Source: Paraburkholderia heleia NBRC 101817 (GTDB lineage Bacteria > Pseudomonadota > Gammaproteobacteria > Burkholderiales > Burkholderiaceae). Taken from it: DNA of 64,000 nucleotides. Below the pieces are notes generated by a model. It was not told the origin of the DNA, did not search any database, and saw only the letters and a list, made by a program, of their open reading frames with translations. This document shows, one piece after another, positions 31,269 to 40,736 of this stretch. The translations under genes and the position numbers were made by a program. Positions within the stretch are counted from its first letter, which is position 1; every line of letters begins with the position of its first letter. The stretch spans positions 31,118 to 95,117 of the forward strand of contig NZ_BBJH01000017.1 in the NCBI RefSeq assembly GCF_000739775.1, read 5' to 3'.

Positions 31269-31925
31269 TCAGGCGCTGACCGTGGGCGAGAGGTCGACGA
31301 GCCGGTTGCTCATCACATAGAAGGTCAGCTCGGCGTTGTTGGTGAGCTTCATTTTTTCGAGCAGGCGCGTGCGGTAGACGCTCACCGTCTTCACCGAAAG
31401 CGAGAGCGCGTGCGCGATGTCGGTGAGACGCTTGCCCGAGGCGAGCATGCACAACGTCTGGTATTCGCGGTCGGAGAGCTTCTCGTGGGGCAGCTGTTCG
31501 CCGTCCACCAGCACATAGTCGGCGAGCGCTTCGGCCATGGCCGGGCTCACGTACTTGCGGCCCGCGGCGACCTGCTGGATCGCGGCGATCATCTGCGCGG
31601 CGTCCACCGTCTTCGAGAGATAGCCGGCCGCGCCCGCCTTCAGCGCGCGCACCGCGTATTGATCCTCGCGGTACATCGAGAACATCAGCACCGGCACGCG
31701 CGGCGCCTTTTTCTTCGCGCGCTTGAGGACCTCCACGCCGTTCATGTCCGGCAGCGAAATGTCGAGCAGGACCACGTCGCACACATGCTTCGCGATCGCG
31801 GCGAGCGCCTCGGCGCCCGTTTGCGCCTCGATCACCTCCGCGGCAACGCCACGGTCGAGCAACAGCTGGCGAACGCCCTGGCGCACGACGGCATGGTCGT
31901 CGACGAGCAGGATGCGATGGGTCAT
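31269..31925 (-). CDS. Response regulator, NarL/FixJ family
   Basis: 218-residue DNA-binding regulator. The receiver domain has VDDHAVVRQG at the start, the phosphoacceptor D55 in LLDISLPD, and Lys in SKTVDA. The C-terminal LuxR helix-turn-helix reads LSDREYQTLCMLASGK then SLSVKTVSVYRTRLLEKM. Its ATG overlaps the histidine kinase stop (ATGA, 31922-31925), so the pair is co-translated. Target genes unknown; resembles RqpR/GacA-like regulators of Burkholderia in length and order. Confidence 0.93.
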   Translation of the reverse strand: MTHRILLVDDHAVVRQGVRQLLLDRGVAAEVIEAQTGAEALAAIAKHVCDVVLLDISLPDMNGVEVLKRAKKKAPRVPVLMFSMYREDQYAVRALKAGAAGYLSKTVDAAQMIAAIQQVAAGRKYVSPAMAEALADYVLVDGEQLPHEKLSDREYQTLCMLASGKRLTDIAHALSLSVKTVSVYRTRLLEKMKLTNNAELTFYVMSNRLVDLSPTVSA

Positions 31926-32977
31926 GAGCGGGCGCCTTCCTGGATGGGGAGGAGGGGCGAGCCGCAAAGGGAGCCGGCGAGCAGCGCGTCCCACGCGAAG
32001 CGTGCGCGCACGGTCGTGCCGCTTGGGGCGGCTTCCTGCTGTGCGTCGCCGGGGCCGGGATGCGTGCGTGCAATGCCGCCCTTGACGGCGCGCAGCGAGC
32101 CGCCGAAGGCGGCGCAGCGCTCGCGCATGCCGGCGATGCCGTAGTGGCCGTAGTGGCTTGGGTGGCCGGCGTGGCTCGCGCGTCTCGCTGCGTCGTCGTG
32201 GCCGCCGTGTGCGCTCGCCGGGCCGGGGAGCGTGCGGCTTGCGACGCGCGCGAGGCCGATGCCGTCGTCGGCGATGGTGAGCGTGAGGTGGCGCGCCGTG
32301 CTCTCGAGCCGTACCTCGGCGCACGTGGCCTGCGCGTGGCGCGCCACGTTGGCGAGCGCTTCCTGGGCGACGCGGAACACCGCGAGCGCGGCCTCGGCGG
32401 GCAGGCGGGCGAGGCGCGCGTCGTCGCTCGCGCCGGTTACGCGGGCGGCGAGACCGGTGCGCGCCGCGAAGCCGTGCACCCAGCTCGAGAGCGCGCAAGC
32501 GAGGCCCGCGTCGAGGTGCGGCGCATGCAGGCCGTCGAGCACCTGGCGCATCGCGCCGGTGGCGGCTTCGAGCGAGCGGGCGACGAGCGCGAGCGCCTCG
32601 GCGCACTGCGGCGGGGCGTTGGCGGGCAGCCAGGTGTGGACGTTGGCGAGCGCGAAGTGCGTGGCGGCGAGTTCCGCGCCCACGCTGTCGTGCAAATCGC
32701 GGGCGAGCTGGTGGCGGACGGCTTCGTCGGCGTGAATGGATTGGGCGGCGCTGCCGTGGGCAAGCGCCCGGCTCGCGCGCCGGCGGGCGCCGCGCGCAGG
32801 CGGGGCAATCTGCCGACGCGCGCGGTCGAGGTTTTCGAGCGCGGCCACCGTGGCCGCCTCGTCGGCGGCGGCGGACCATGCGAGGAAAGCGAGGCCGTCG
32901 ACGCCATGAGCGGCGCGCGGCGCATCGCCGGCTGGCGTGCGCGCGTTCGGCGCGGCGTATCTCGACGTATCCATCAT
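31922..32977 (-). CDS. Sensor histidine kinase, HisKA_3 type
   Basis: A 351-residue kinase that pairs with the overlapping response regulator. The phosphoacceptor His is in RHQLARDLHDSVGAELAATH, and the ATPase domain has RVAQEALANVARHA, IADDGIGL and GHYGIAGMRERCAAFGG. No transmembrane helix is visible, so the kinase is probably cytoplasmic; the first 110 residues are Ala/Arg-rich with no named sensor domain. The start is one of two adjacent ATGs (32977 or 32974) after GGGGGA. A His/Gly-rich loop sits within the ATPase domain. Confidence 0.88.
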   Translation of the reverse strand: MMDTSRYAAPNARTPAGDAPRAAHGVDGLAFLAWSAAADEAATVAALENLDRARRQIAPPARGARRRASRALAHGSAAQSIHADEAVRHQLARDLHDSVGAELAATHFALANVHTWLPANAPPQCAEALALVARSLEAATGAMRQVLDGLHAPHLDAGLACALSSWVHGFAARTGLAARVTGASDDARLARLPAEAALAVFRVAQEALANVARHAQATCAEVRLESTARHLTLTIADDGIGLARVASRTLPGPASAHGGHDDAARRASHAGHPSHYGHYGIAGMRERCAAFGGSLRAVKGGIARTHPGPGDAQQEAAPSGTTVRARFAWDALLAGSLCGSPLLPIQEGARS

Positions 32978-33393
32978 TCCCCCGTTCAGGAACCGGTTCC
33001 TGCTGTCAGACGTCTGTCGGGATTTGGCCTCCTCGACGTGACGGCGAACAGCACGGCGCAGCGTAACGAAATTTACAACCGGTAACAACCTGGCTCTGCC
33101 CCCTGGACAGGGACTAGTGTGTCCAATGTTGCGCCGCGATAATATCTCAAAAAAATAAAAACTTCAGGCTGGACAAGGGTTAGCCGCCAAACTTCAGGTG
33201 TCGCATGAGGTCGCGGGCCGTTGTCATGTAGGAAAAATACTGACAGGAAAGGTATCGCATTTGTGTGACAACTGTAACTGCGTCATGGGCAAGCGCGCGG
33301 CAAAATAAAGGGCCAAATAAAAATACGCAGGCGAAAAAAAACCGGAGCGCGAGGCTCCGGTTCTTCGGGTCGCGAGCGACCTTGCGCGGGCGC
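32978..33393. other. 416-bp gap upstream of the two-component pair
   Basis: AT-rich between 33140 and 33330. It should hold the histidine kinase promoter and contains the fpr terminator at its right end. No gene seen. Confidence 0.4.
33336..33366 (-). terminator. Terminator of fpr
   Basis: ACCGGAGC pairs with GCTCCGGT across GCGAG; on the minus strand it is followed by a run of eight T. Confidence 0.9.
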
Positions 33394-34164
33394 TTAACCG
33401 ACGAACGCCTTTTCCACCACGTAGTGACCCGGCTGGTTGTTGCTGCCTTCCGTGAGGCCCGCCTTTTCGAGCAGCTCGACGGTGTCGCGCAGCATGTGCG
33501 TGCTGCCGCAGAGCATGATGCGGTCGCGCTCGGGCGAGAACGGCGGCAGATCGAGGTCTTCGAACAGCTTCTTCGTGTCGATCAGCTCGGTGATACGGCC
33601 GCGGTTGTCGAACACTTCGCGCGTGACGGTCGGGTAGTACACCAGCTTCTCGCGCACGATTTCGCCGAGGTATTCATGCTCGCGCAGCTCTTCGGTGATG
33701 AAGTCCTTGTACGCGAGTTCGTCGACGAAACGGCAGGTGTGCGTGAGCACGATCTTGTCGAAACGGTCGTAGATGTCCGGGTCCTTGATGATCGACATGA
33801 ACGGGGCGAGGCCCGTGCCGGTCGAGAGCAGCCACAGCACCTTGCCGGGCAGCAGGTTGTCGGCCACCAGCGTGCCGACGGGCTTCTTGCCGATCAGCAC
33901 CTTGTCGCCGATCTTCAGGTGCTGCAGGCGCGACGTGAGCGGACCGTCCGGCACCTTGATGCTCAGAAACTCCAGATGCTCTTCATAGTTGGCGCTCGCG
34001 AGCGAGTACGCACGCATCAGCGGCTTGCCGTCCACTTCGAGGCCGACCATGGTGAACTGGCCGTTGTCGAAACGCAGGGCCTGGTCGCGCGTGCAGGTGA
34101 AGCTGAAAAGCGTGTCGGTCCAGTGATGGACGCTCAGAACGGTTTCTTCGGTGAATTTGCTCAT
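33394..34164 (-). CDS. fpr: Ferredoxin-NADP reductase
   Basis: 256-residue flavoprotein that moves electrons between NADPH and ferredoxin or flavodoxin. The FAD site reads MRAYSLASANYE, the NADP site reads LLSTGTGLAPFMSI, and the C-terminus is GHYVVEKAFVG, ending in the short aromatic-free tail of the bacterial class. The ATG at 34164 (MSKFTEETV) is chosen since the family begins there; the same frame stays open upstream only as shadow. Single gene with its own terminator. Its roles include iron-sulphur and oxidative stress metabolism. Confidence 0.93.
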   Translation of the reverse strand: MSKFTEETVLSVHHWTDTLFSFTCTRDQALRFDNGQFTMVGLEVDGKPLMRAYSLASANYEEHLEFLSIKVPDGPLTSRLQHLKIGDKVLIGKKPVGTLVADNLLPGKVLWLLSTGTGLAPFMSIIKDPDIYDRFDKIVLTHTCRFVDELAYKDFITEELREHEYLGEIVREKLVYYPTVTREVFDNRGRITELIDTKKLFEDLDLPPFSPERDRIMLCGSTHMLRDTVELLEKAGLTEGSNNQPGHYVVEKAFVG

Positions 34165-34862
34165 GGTTCCTGAAGTGCGAAACAAGCGCCGCCTGACGGC
34201 GGCGATCCTGCCGGCTTGCTGTCCAGTACAGCGTAGCTTTGACGATATGCCCGGGACCCGGCAGCCTGGCTTTACGCCACGGCAGGCAAGTCCCTGCTGC
34301 TTTCCTTGTCTTTTTCCCTGTCTTTTGCCAGATCGCCCCGCTGCGAACGAGGCGCAATTCGCTATTTTACCGCGCTCGAGCCACGAGGACCCGCTCGATC
34401 CTGCCTGCCGATCTGCCTGGACCGGGTGGGATCCCCTGCGCGGCAAGGGAGGGTGGCTCGCTGCGGCGGTGTGCTGGCATCCGCGCATGGGCCGCAACAC
34501 GCTTCGGCGGGAGGCTGCCAGCGACGGCAAAAGGGGGCGGCGGGTCAACTTCGCCCGGCCTCGCGGGCCGGAGCGGACCTTGCCAGGACCCGCGAGAGCG
34601 GGATCTCCTGCCGCTGGCGACACGCGCCAGACCGCGAAAGCGCGATCGGGTGTGCGAATTTTCGGCTAAATGATACCGGAAGGTCTGACAGCCCGCAGCA
34701 TTGACCCTGCTGGCGGGGCAGTTACGGTGCGGCGTTTAGGCGCTTTAGGCGCCGATGCACGCGTCATGGCGCCATTTCGACGCTGCAACGGTGGTGCGAC
34801 GGTGTGCCGCGGCGCGCGAGGCGCGCATGCTTCGGGTGAGCCGCGCGCCGCTGCCCGGCGCG
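34165..34862. other. 698-bp gap without a convincing gene
   Basis: The longest non-coding stretch of the first half. Frames are open on both strands but have Arg/Gly/Pro-rich, low-preference codons. A short hairpin (GCCGCC near 34190) and a purine-rich quasi-repeat on the minus strand at about 34300-34330 are the only structures I see. Holds the fpr promoter. Confidence 0.4.
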
Positions 34863-35663
34863 TCAGTCTTCGAGCCGCAGGCGCGCCATGTACGGCAGGT
34901 GATCGGAGAGCCAGGCGGTCTCCTGCGCGGGCTGGATCAGCTCGACGGGCTTGAGCCCTCGCACGAACATCTTGTCGAGCGCGAGCGCCGGCGAGAAGGC
35001 CGGAAAGGTGCGCGCCGGCTCGCCGAGCAGCGTCGCGACTTCCTGCAGCCCATGCTCCGCGAAGAGCGGCACGGAGTCGTTGCGCCAGTCGTTGAAGTCG
35101 CCCGCCAGCACGAGCGGCCCCTGGGGCGCTTCCTTCACGATCCAGTGCGCGATCCAGTTCATCTGCCGCAGCCGCGCGCTGCGCGTGAGCGCGAGGTGCG
35201 CGCACAGCAGCGTGACGGACTGCCCGGCTACGTTTGCGCGCGCAACGAGCAGCCCGCGCCGTTCGAAGCGGTGCGCGGAAATGTCCCAGCGTCCGCCCAG
35301 ATCGAGCGGGTGCGGCGAGAGGATCGCGTTGCCGTGCCGCCATGAAGGCTTGAACACATTGGGCCCGAGGGCGATCTGCAGTTCGAGCGCGGTGGCGATT
35401 TCGGTGGCCTGGCAGTGCCAGACGTCGTCGAGCGGGTCGCCCAGCTGCGCGCCGAAGGCCGAGGCGAGCACCGGTTGCGGCAAGCGGCGGGCCATCGCTT
35501 CCTGGAGAAACCAGGCGTCGGCATGGGTGGACTGCACCCAGCGCCGCATCGCCTCCCAGGCCTCGAAGCCCAGCGGCGAGCGGCCCTTGTGCAGATTCCA
35601 GCTCACGGCGACGAAGTCTTTGCTCAGAGAGGTGTCGATGAGCGGTTGTTCGGGATTTCGCAT
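34863..35663 (-). CDS. Endonuclease/exonuclease/phosphatase family protein
   Basis: 266 residues, EEP superfamily (DNase I/phosphatase fold). Catalytic blocks are visible: WNLHKG at the start, LQEA with the metal-binding Glu, GDFNDWRND in the middle and SDHLPYMARL at the end. These need Mg2+. Bacterial members may act on DNA, RNA or lipid phosphates, so the substrate is open. The ATG at 35663 (MRNPEQPLI) is preferred to an upstream start at 35762. It reads in the same direction as the Pro-rich exported protein gene 52 bp upstream. Confidence 0.85.
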   Translation of the reverse strand: MRNPEQPLIDTSLSKDFVAVSWNLHKGRSPLGFEAWEAMRRWVQSTHADAWFLQEAMARRLPQPVLASAFGAQLGDPLDDVWHCQATEIATALELQIALGPNVFKPSWRHGNAILSPHPLDLGGRWDISAHRFERRGLLVARANVAGQSVTLLCAHLALTRSARLRQMNWIAHWIVKEAPQGPLVLAGDFNDWRNDSVPLFAEHGLQEVATLLGEPARTFPAFSPALALDKMFVRGLKPVELIQPAQETAWLSDHLPYMARLRLED

Positions 35664-35715
35664 GCGTGTTTTTCTAACGGATTGGGTCACGCCGGGTCGT
35701 GCATGGGGCGTGCGG

Positions 35716-36402
35716 TCACTGTGCGGACGGCGGCGCGAGCGTGGCGCGCACCCGATACGCAAGCGAGGGGTTCTGGTCGACGATCTGCCAGGTCACCCAC
35801 TGCCCGTCGGGCACGATCAGGCCCGGATGGCTCGCGTTCACCTGGCGCGGCTGCGGCGGCAGCCGGCACCCTTCGGGCGTCGTCGGCGCGGCGTCGTTTT
35901 CGAGCGTTTCCTGCGCATCGATCGACAGAATGACCAGGTTCGCGCGCACCTGCAGCGGCGAAACGGTGATCGTGCGCGACAGATCGATGCTGCCCGCCGG
36001 CTGGTCCTTGCAGCCCACGTTGTGCGAGACGACCTTGTGATGCGTGTCGGTGTGCGCCTGGCCGATTGAGGTCGTGCCGTTGAACGCGTCGATTTGCTGG
36101 CCGTCGCGTATCACCTGCAGTTCCCACTGCACGGCGCCCTGCGTGACAGGCGCCGTCGCGGGCGCCATGGCGGGTGCGACGGGCGCAGCGGGCGGCGGCG
36201 GGGGTGTCACGGCGCGTGAGGTCGGCGGCGGGGGAGGCGGCGGTGGCGGGGGGTGTGCCGGCGCTTGCGCGCCCGGCAGGATGGGCGGTTCCGCAGCCTG
36301 TGCATAAGCGGGCTGCGCCGTTGCTTGCGCCAGCGCGCACGCACTCGCTCCCACGAGGACGGCGGACAGCATCAGGGCAAGGCAATGTTTCCACAACTTC
36401 AT
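35716..36402 (-). CDS. Exported protein with a proline-rich linker
   Basis: 228 residues. A signal peptide (MKLWKHCLALMLSAVLVGASACALA) is followed by two proline blocks at about 46-72, each with up to ten prolines, and then a 150-residue domain I do not recognise, with Cys in GCKDQPAG and EGCRLPPQ that may pair. Periplasmic or surface. The ATG at 36402 is chosen because the signal peptide starts there. Function unknown. Confidence 0.7.
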   Translation of the reverse strand: MKLWKHCLALMLSAVLVGASACALAQATAQPAYAQAAEPPILPGAQAPAHPPPPPPPPPPTSRAVTPPPPPAAPVAPAMAPATAPVTQGAVQWELQVIRDGQQIDAFNGTTSIGQAHTDTHHKVVSHNVGCKDQPAGSIDLSRTITVSPLQVRANLVILSIDAQETLENDAAPTTPEGCRLPPQPRQVNASHPGLIVPDGQWVTWQIVDQNPSLAYRVRATLAPPSAQ

Positions 36403-36788
36403 ATGGCTGGCTCCGTGCACGGCGCTGCGCGAGGCGACAGTGTCGGCAACGCTACGGCGGGGCGGGTACGTTCTGACCATCGATCCTATACCGGGTTCGC
36501 AAACGCCGGACCGCAGCGGTTCATTGGAGATGGGGATGCGGCAGGCGCGCTTCAACCGTCGGGCGCTGCGTGATTGGTTATTGAAGTGCAACAAACACAA
36601 ATCATAGAAGGTGATCTGAGGGAAATTGTTGTCCTGCCTGCAACACTGACTTGTTGCTTATCGGGATGGTTTTTCGATAGCCCGTGTTTACACTGGCTTC
36701 GACGTGTCCAGCACGTTGTCCGGGATTCCGCCGGCCGGCCAGCATGGGTTGCGAAGCTCGCCGCGCATCCACTCGAAGGAGCATCGCC
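36403..36788. other. 386-bp divergent promoter region
   Basis: Between the Pro-rich exported protein and the DUF4148 protein. AT-rich around 36580-36690, where promoters are likely; no clear operator. No gene seen. Confidence 0.4.
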
Positions 36789-37097
36789 ATGAAGAAGTCC
36801 GCTACGCTTGCTGCCCTGCTGGTCAGCGCCGCCACCGCCCTTGTTGCCGCGCCCGCCTTGGCTGGCGCCGATGCGGCGGCCCAGGCGGTTCAATCGCTGC
36901 CTGTCGCGGCGGTCGCCACGAACGGCCCGAAGACGCGCGCCGAAGTGAAGGCCGAGCTGGCCAGCGCCCGTGCTCACGGCGAACTGAGTCTGAACCCGAA
37001 TTCGCCGGCGTATCCGCAGCAATACGCGATGGGCGGCTATACCGCGCCTCGCGAGCAGGCCGCGGGTTTCTTCCACGCTCGCCGCGTCGCCAACTGA
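36789..37097 (+). CDS. DUF4148 family exported protein
   Basis: 102 residues with a Sec signal peptide (MKKSATLAALLVSAATALVAAPALA) and then the DUF4148 core, TRAEVKAELASARAHGELSLN, ending in an NPNSPAYPQQYA segment. The family is widespread in Burkholderia, often in several copies and stress-induced; function unknown. The ATG at 36789 follows AAGGAG. Single gene. Confidence 0.9.
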   Translation: MKKSATLAALLVSAATALVAAPALAGADAAAQAVQSLPVAAVATNGPKTRAEVKAELASARAHGELSLNPNSPAYPQQYAMGGYTAPREQAAGFFHARRVAN

Positions 37098-37305
37098 CGC
37101 TTCGGCGGGTCTGCGGCGACTGCGCTGCCCGCTGCTCTGTTCCCTTCCGCTCTTTCCTTGCGAGCGTCTGGCGTAGCCTCTCCGCCGGGCGGCGTACAAT
37201 TTTTGTCATGCGGCGGCGCGCTTCGCGCGCGGCCGCCCCCATGGCAGAGAGGATCGCGGTGCGGCTGGCTTGCCTGCCGGCGCGGCGAAGGCGGGACGCA
37301 GGGAC

Positions 37306-38412
37306 ATGGACCAGATCGAATGCGTGGTGATCGGCGCGGGCGTGGTCGGCCTCGCCGTAGCGCGTGCGCTTGCCGCGCGCGGGCGCGAGGTGATCGTGCT
37401 CGAAGCCGCCGAGGCCATCGGCACCAGCACCAGTTCGCGCAACAGCGAGGTCATTCACGCCGGGCTTTACTATCCGCGCGGCTCGCTCAAGGCCACCTTG
37501 TGCGTGCGGGGGCGAGAAATGCTCTATGAGTACTGCGCGTCGCGCAACGTCACGCACGCGCGCTGCGGCAAATTGCTAGTCGCCACGGCCGCGAACCAGA
37601 TTCCGCAACTCGAGGCGATTCGCGCGCGCGGCAAGGAAAACGGCGTGTTCGACCTCACGCGCATCAGCGGCAGCGAGGCGCTCTCGCTCGAACCGGCGCT
37701 CGAATGCGTCGCGGCCGTGTACTCGCCGCAAACCGGCATCGTCGACAGCCATCAGCTCATGCTCGCGCTGCAAGGCGACGCCGAGCGCGACGGCGCCGTG
37801 ATCGCGCTGAAGTCGCCGGTCGAGTCGATCGATGCACTGGGCAGCGGCTTCACGGTGCGAACGGGCGGCGACGCGCCGATCGACATCCGTGCCACCTGCG
37901 TCGTCAATAGCGCCGGCCTGCATGCGACGAAGCTCGCCAAACGCATTCGCGGGCTCGACGCGCGCCACGTGCCGCCGTTCTATCTGGCGCGCGGCAATTA
38001 CTTCAGCGTCTCGGGCCGCGTGCCGTTCTCCCGTCTCATCTACCCGATGCCCAACGACGCGGGCCTCGGCGTGCATCTCACGCTCGATCTGGGTGGCCAG
38101 GCGCGCTTCGGTCCCGACGTCGAGTGGATCGATGCGGTCGATTACGACGTCGATCCGCGCCGCGCCGATTCCTTCTACGCCCAGATCCGCACCTACTGGC
38201 CCGCGCTGCCCGACGGTGCACTGCAGCCGGCCTACGCGGGCATCCGCCCGAAGCTCTCCGGGCCGGGCGAACCCGCCGCCGACTTCATGATCCAGGGCGC
38301 GGCGTCGCACGGCGTGCGCGGCCTCGTGAACCTGTTCGGCATCGAGTCGCCGGGGCTCACGGCTTCGCTTGCGATCGCGCAGCGCGTGTGCGAGATGGCT
38401 TCGTTCGACTGA
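37306..38412 (+). CDS. FAD-dependent oxidoreductase, L-2-hydroxyglutarate oxidase-like
   Basis: 368-residue flavoenzyme of the DAO fold. The dinucleotide motif GAGVVGLAVARALAARG lies at about 9-25, then TSTSSRNSEVIHAGLYYP, which is the LhgO signature, and LFGIESPGLTASLAIA near the C-terminus binds FAD. Likely oxidises a 2-hydroxy acid or similar; the electron acceptor is not visible. The ATG at 37306 follows GGGAC. A start 12 codons earlier is less likely. Confidence 0.85.
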   Translation: MDQIECVVIGAGVVGLAVARALAARGREVIVLEAAEAIGTSTSSRNSEVIHAGLYYPRGSLKATLCVRGREMLYEYCASRNVTHARCGKLLVATAANQIPQLEAIRARGKENGVFDLTRISGSEALSLEPALECVAAVYSPQTGIVDSHQLMLALQGDAERDGAVIALKSPVESIDALGSGFTVRTGGDAPIDIRATCVVNSAGLHATKLAKRIRGLDARHVPPFYLARGNYFSVSGRVPFSRLIYPMPNDAGLGVHLTLDLGGQARFGPDVEWIDAVDYDVDPRRADSFYAQIRTYWPALPDGALQPAYAGIRPKLSGPGEPAADFMIQGAASHGVRGLVNLFGIESPGLTASLAIAQRVCEMASFD

Positions 38413-38628
38413 TCCGTGCTTGCGCCAGTCTTGCGCCCTTGTTCCGCTGGGCGGCATCATGCCGCTCACTTATCTCCGGCATTGCAGCGCCACCTGGGCT
38501 TGCTTCGTTGTTAAGCTTCTTCGCGACGCCGCCACCAGAGCGGCTCAGAGGCATGCGTGGCACGCGCCACACAATCGCGCCGCGCGAAAACCCAGCGAAC
38601 GAATCGCCACAATACTGGAGTGAGTCAT

Positions 38629-38940
38629 ATGAAATCGTCCCGCCGCAGCTTTCTGATCACGAGCATCGGCGTCGCTTCGACGCTCGCGCTTTCGCGCCAG
38701 GCCTTCGCCGACGCGCCCAAGGCTGCCGAATCCGATCCCACCGCCCAGGCGCTCGGCTACAAGCTCGACGCAACCAAGGTCGACAAGGCCAGGTTCGCGA
38801 AGTACGCCGCCGGCCAGGACTGCAGCAACTGCACGTTCTATCAGGGCAAGGCCACCGACGCGTTCGCGCCGTGCCCGATGTTCGGCGGCAAGCAGGTGGC
38901 GGGCAAGGGCTGGTGCAGCGCCTATAACAAAAAGGCGTGA
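38629..38940 (+). CDS. High-potential iron-sulphur protein (HiPIP)
   Basis: 103 residues, exported to the periplasm by the Tat pathway: SSRRSFLITSIGVASTLAL has the twin arginine and a weak hydrophobic core. The mature domain has four Cys (CSNC, PCPMF and GWCSAY), the fixed pattern of the HiPIP [4Fe-4S] cluster, a periplasmic electron carrier. The ATG at 38629 lies after TGGAG. Single gene. Confidence 0.93.
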   Translation: MKSSRRSFLITSIGVASTLALSRQAFADAPKAAESDPTAQALGYKLDATKVDKARFAKYAAGQDCSNCTFYQGKATDAFAPCPMFGGKQVAGKGWCSAYNKKA

Positions 38941-39034
38941 TGAACCGGTGCGTGCGCGCCAGTGCGTCGATCCCAAGGCGTAGGCCCCGCGCGCCTGGCT
39001 GCCCGCGCAGCCCGGTCGCAAAGGCGCAGGCGCG

Positions 39035-40549
39035 CTAGAGCCGCGCCTGCAGCAACGGCGGCCGCCGGTTGAACCACGGGCGCGCCGCCTCCAGTTGCGC
39101 CGCGAGGCGCAGCAGCAACGCGTCGTTGCCCTCGCGCGCGGCGAACTGAACGCCGATCGGCAGCCCACGCGCATTCCACGCGAGCGGCACCGACATCGAC
39201 GGCTGGCCTGTCAGGTTGAACAGCTCCGTGCAGCCCGCCCACGCGAACGCCTTGTTCGAGGCTTCGGTCAGCAGCTTTCTCATCAGCACTTCCACGGGCA
39301 TGGCCGTGACCGCGCGCATCTGGATGCGCTCGCTCTGGCTCGGCTTCAGTTCGCCGATTTTCACCGGAGGCGCCGCGAGCGTCGGGCACAGGAGCACGTC
39401 GTAGCGCTTCATCAGGTCGGCGAGCTGCGCCGTGATGCGCTGCTGCACGTCGAGCGCCGCGGGCAACTCGCGCTCGCCGAGCTTCTGGCCGATGTGCGCC
39501 ATGGCCCATGTGGCGATCTCGAACTCCCGGCGGCGCGGCTTCGTGCCCGTGATGTCGTCCGCGTGCAGCACGTACTGTTCGGCCACCACCGACCACAGCA
39601 TCAGGAACGCCTCGCGCGCCTGCGCGTAATCCACGGGCAGCGAATACGGCTCCACGCGATGGCCGAGCGACGTGAGCAGTTCGGCGGCATCGTCGAGCGC
39701 GCCGCGCACATCGGGCGAGAGCGTGTCCGCGAACATCGGCTCGGTCAGCAGCGCAACGGCGAGCGGCTTCGAGCCGTCGAGCGGGGTACGCGCGGCGGCG
39801 AGGAAGGTGCCGGGCGCGCCGGCCGGCAGCGCGGGGTCGCCGGCGATCAGGTCGAGCATGAGCGCGCTGTCCCGCACGCTGCGCGACACCGCGAGATCGA
39901 CGCCGAGCGCGCCGGGCGGCGGCGGCACGTCGGACGCCGGCTGGAACACGCGCGACGGCTTGAAGCCGAACAGCCCGCAGCACGACGCCGGAATGCGGAT
40001 CGACCCGCCGCCGTCGGACGCGTGCGCGAGCGGCACGATGCCCGCCGCGACCGAGGCGGCCGCGCCGCCGCTCGAGCCGCCGGGCGTGTGATCGAGGTTC
40101 CACGGGTTGCGGCAGGGGCCGAACAGCTCGGGTTCGGTGTAGGGCATCTGCCCGAGTTCCGAGGCGCTCGTCTTGCCGAAGATGTTCAGGCCCGCAGCGC
40201 GAAACCGCGCGACCACGGGCGCGTCGGCAGTGGGGATGTAGTGGCGGTAGTGGCGGCTGCCGAACGTCATGCGCAGCCCGGCTACTGCAGCGCCGAGGTC
40301 CTTGACGAGAAACGGCACACCCGCGAGCGGCCCGACGCTTAGCGCGTTCACGCCGTTGCCGGACGCCTCGATGCGCCGCGCGCGCTCGCGCGCCGCTTCA
40401 TAGTCCTTGAGAACGATGGCGTTGATCGCGGGATTGGCGGCTTCCGCGCGGGCGATGGCGGTGTCGAGCAGCTCGCGCGCACTCACCTCGCGGCGGCGCA
40501 CGAGATCGGCGAGGCCGATGGCGTCGTATTCCAGGTAGTCGGACTGCAA
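39035..40549 (-). CDS. Amidase signature family hydrolase
   Basis: 504-residue amidase. The Ser-cisSer-Lys triad is intact: Lys in VPFLVKDLGA and the serines in TPGGSSGGAAASVAAG, with GGGSIRIPASCCGLFGFKPSRG-type text after. Substrate uncertain; family members split many aryl and alkyl amides. The start is TTG at 40549 (QSDYLEYDAIG), supported by GAGGAG eight bases upstream; GTG at 40558 would overlap that site. Downstream of a dienelactone hydrolase in the same direction, 187 bp apart, with an inverted repeat between them. Confidence 0.87.
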   Translation of the reverse strand: MQSDYLEYDAIGLADLVRRREVSARELLDTAIARAEAANPAINAIVLKDYEAARERARRIEASGNGVNALSVGPLAGVPFLVKDLGAAVAGLRMTFGSRHYRHYIPTADAPVVARFRAAGLNIFGKTSASELGQMPYTEPELFGPCRNPWNLDHTPGGSSGGAAASVAAGIVPLAHASDGGGSIRIPASCCGLFGFKPSRVFQPASDVPPPPGALGVDLAVSRSVRDSALMLDLIAGDPALPAGAPGTFLAAARTPLDGSKPLAVALLTEPMFADTLSPDVRGALDDAAELLTSLGHRVEPYSLPVDYAQAREAFLMLWSVVAEQYVLHADDITGTKPRRREFEIATWAMAHIGQKLGERELPAALDVQQRITAQLADLMKRYDVLLCPTLAAPPVKIGELKPSQSERIQMRAVTAMPVEVLMRKLLTEASNKAFAWAGCTELFNLTGQPSMSVPLAWNARGLPIGVQFAAREGNDALLLRLAAQLEAARPWFNRRPPLLQARL

Positions 40550-40635
40550 GGCGCGCACTCCTCGTCGGGTTGGGGCCGGGCTTGAGCGATACGGGCTACG
40601 CAAGGAGTGTAAGCGGGCGGCGCGCTGGCCGGGTT

Positions 40636-40679
40636 TGTCGTTGCGCGCGCATCGATGCATCAACGCGTGCGCAACGACA
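40636..40679. repeat. 11-bp inverted repeat between hydrolase genes
   Basis: TGTCGTTGCGC (40636-40646) and GCGCAACGACA (40669-40679), 22 bp apart, perfect. It may end the dienelactone hydrolase transcript, though no T-run follows, or act as an operator for the amidase. Confidence 0.5.
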
Positions 40680-40736
40680 GATAGGCGGCGGCGGGGCATC
40701 GACGCAGCAAGCGCCGCCGCCCGTCGGACCCGGGTA

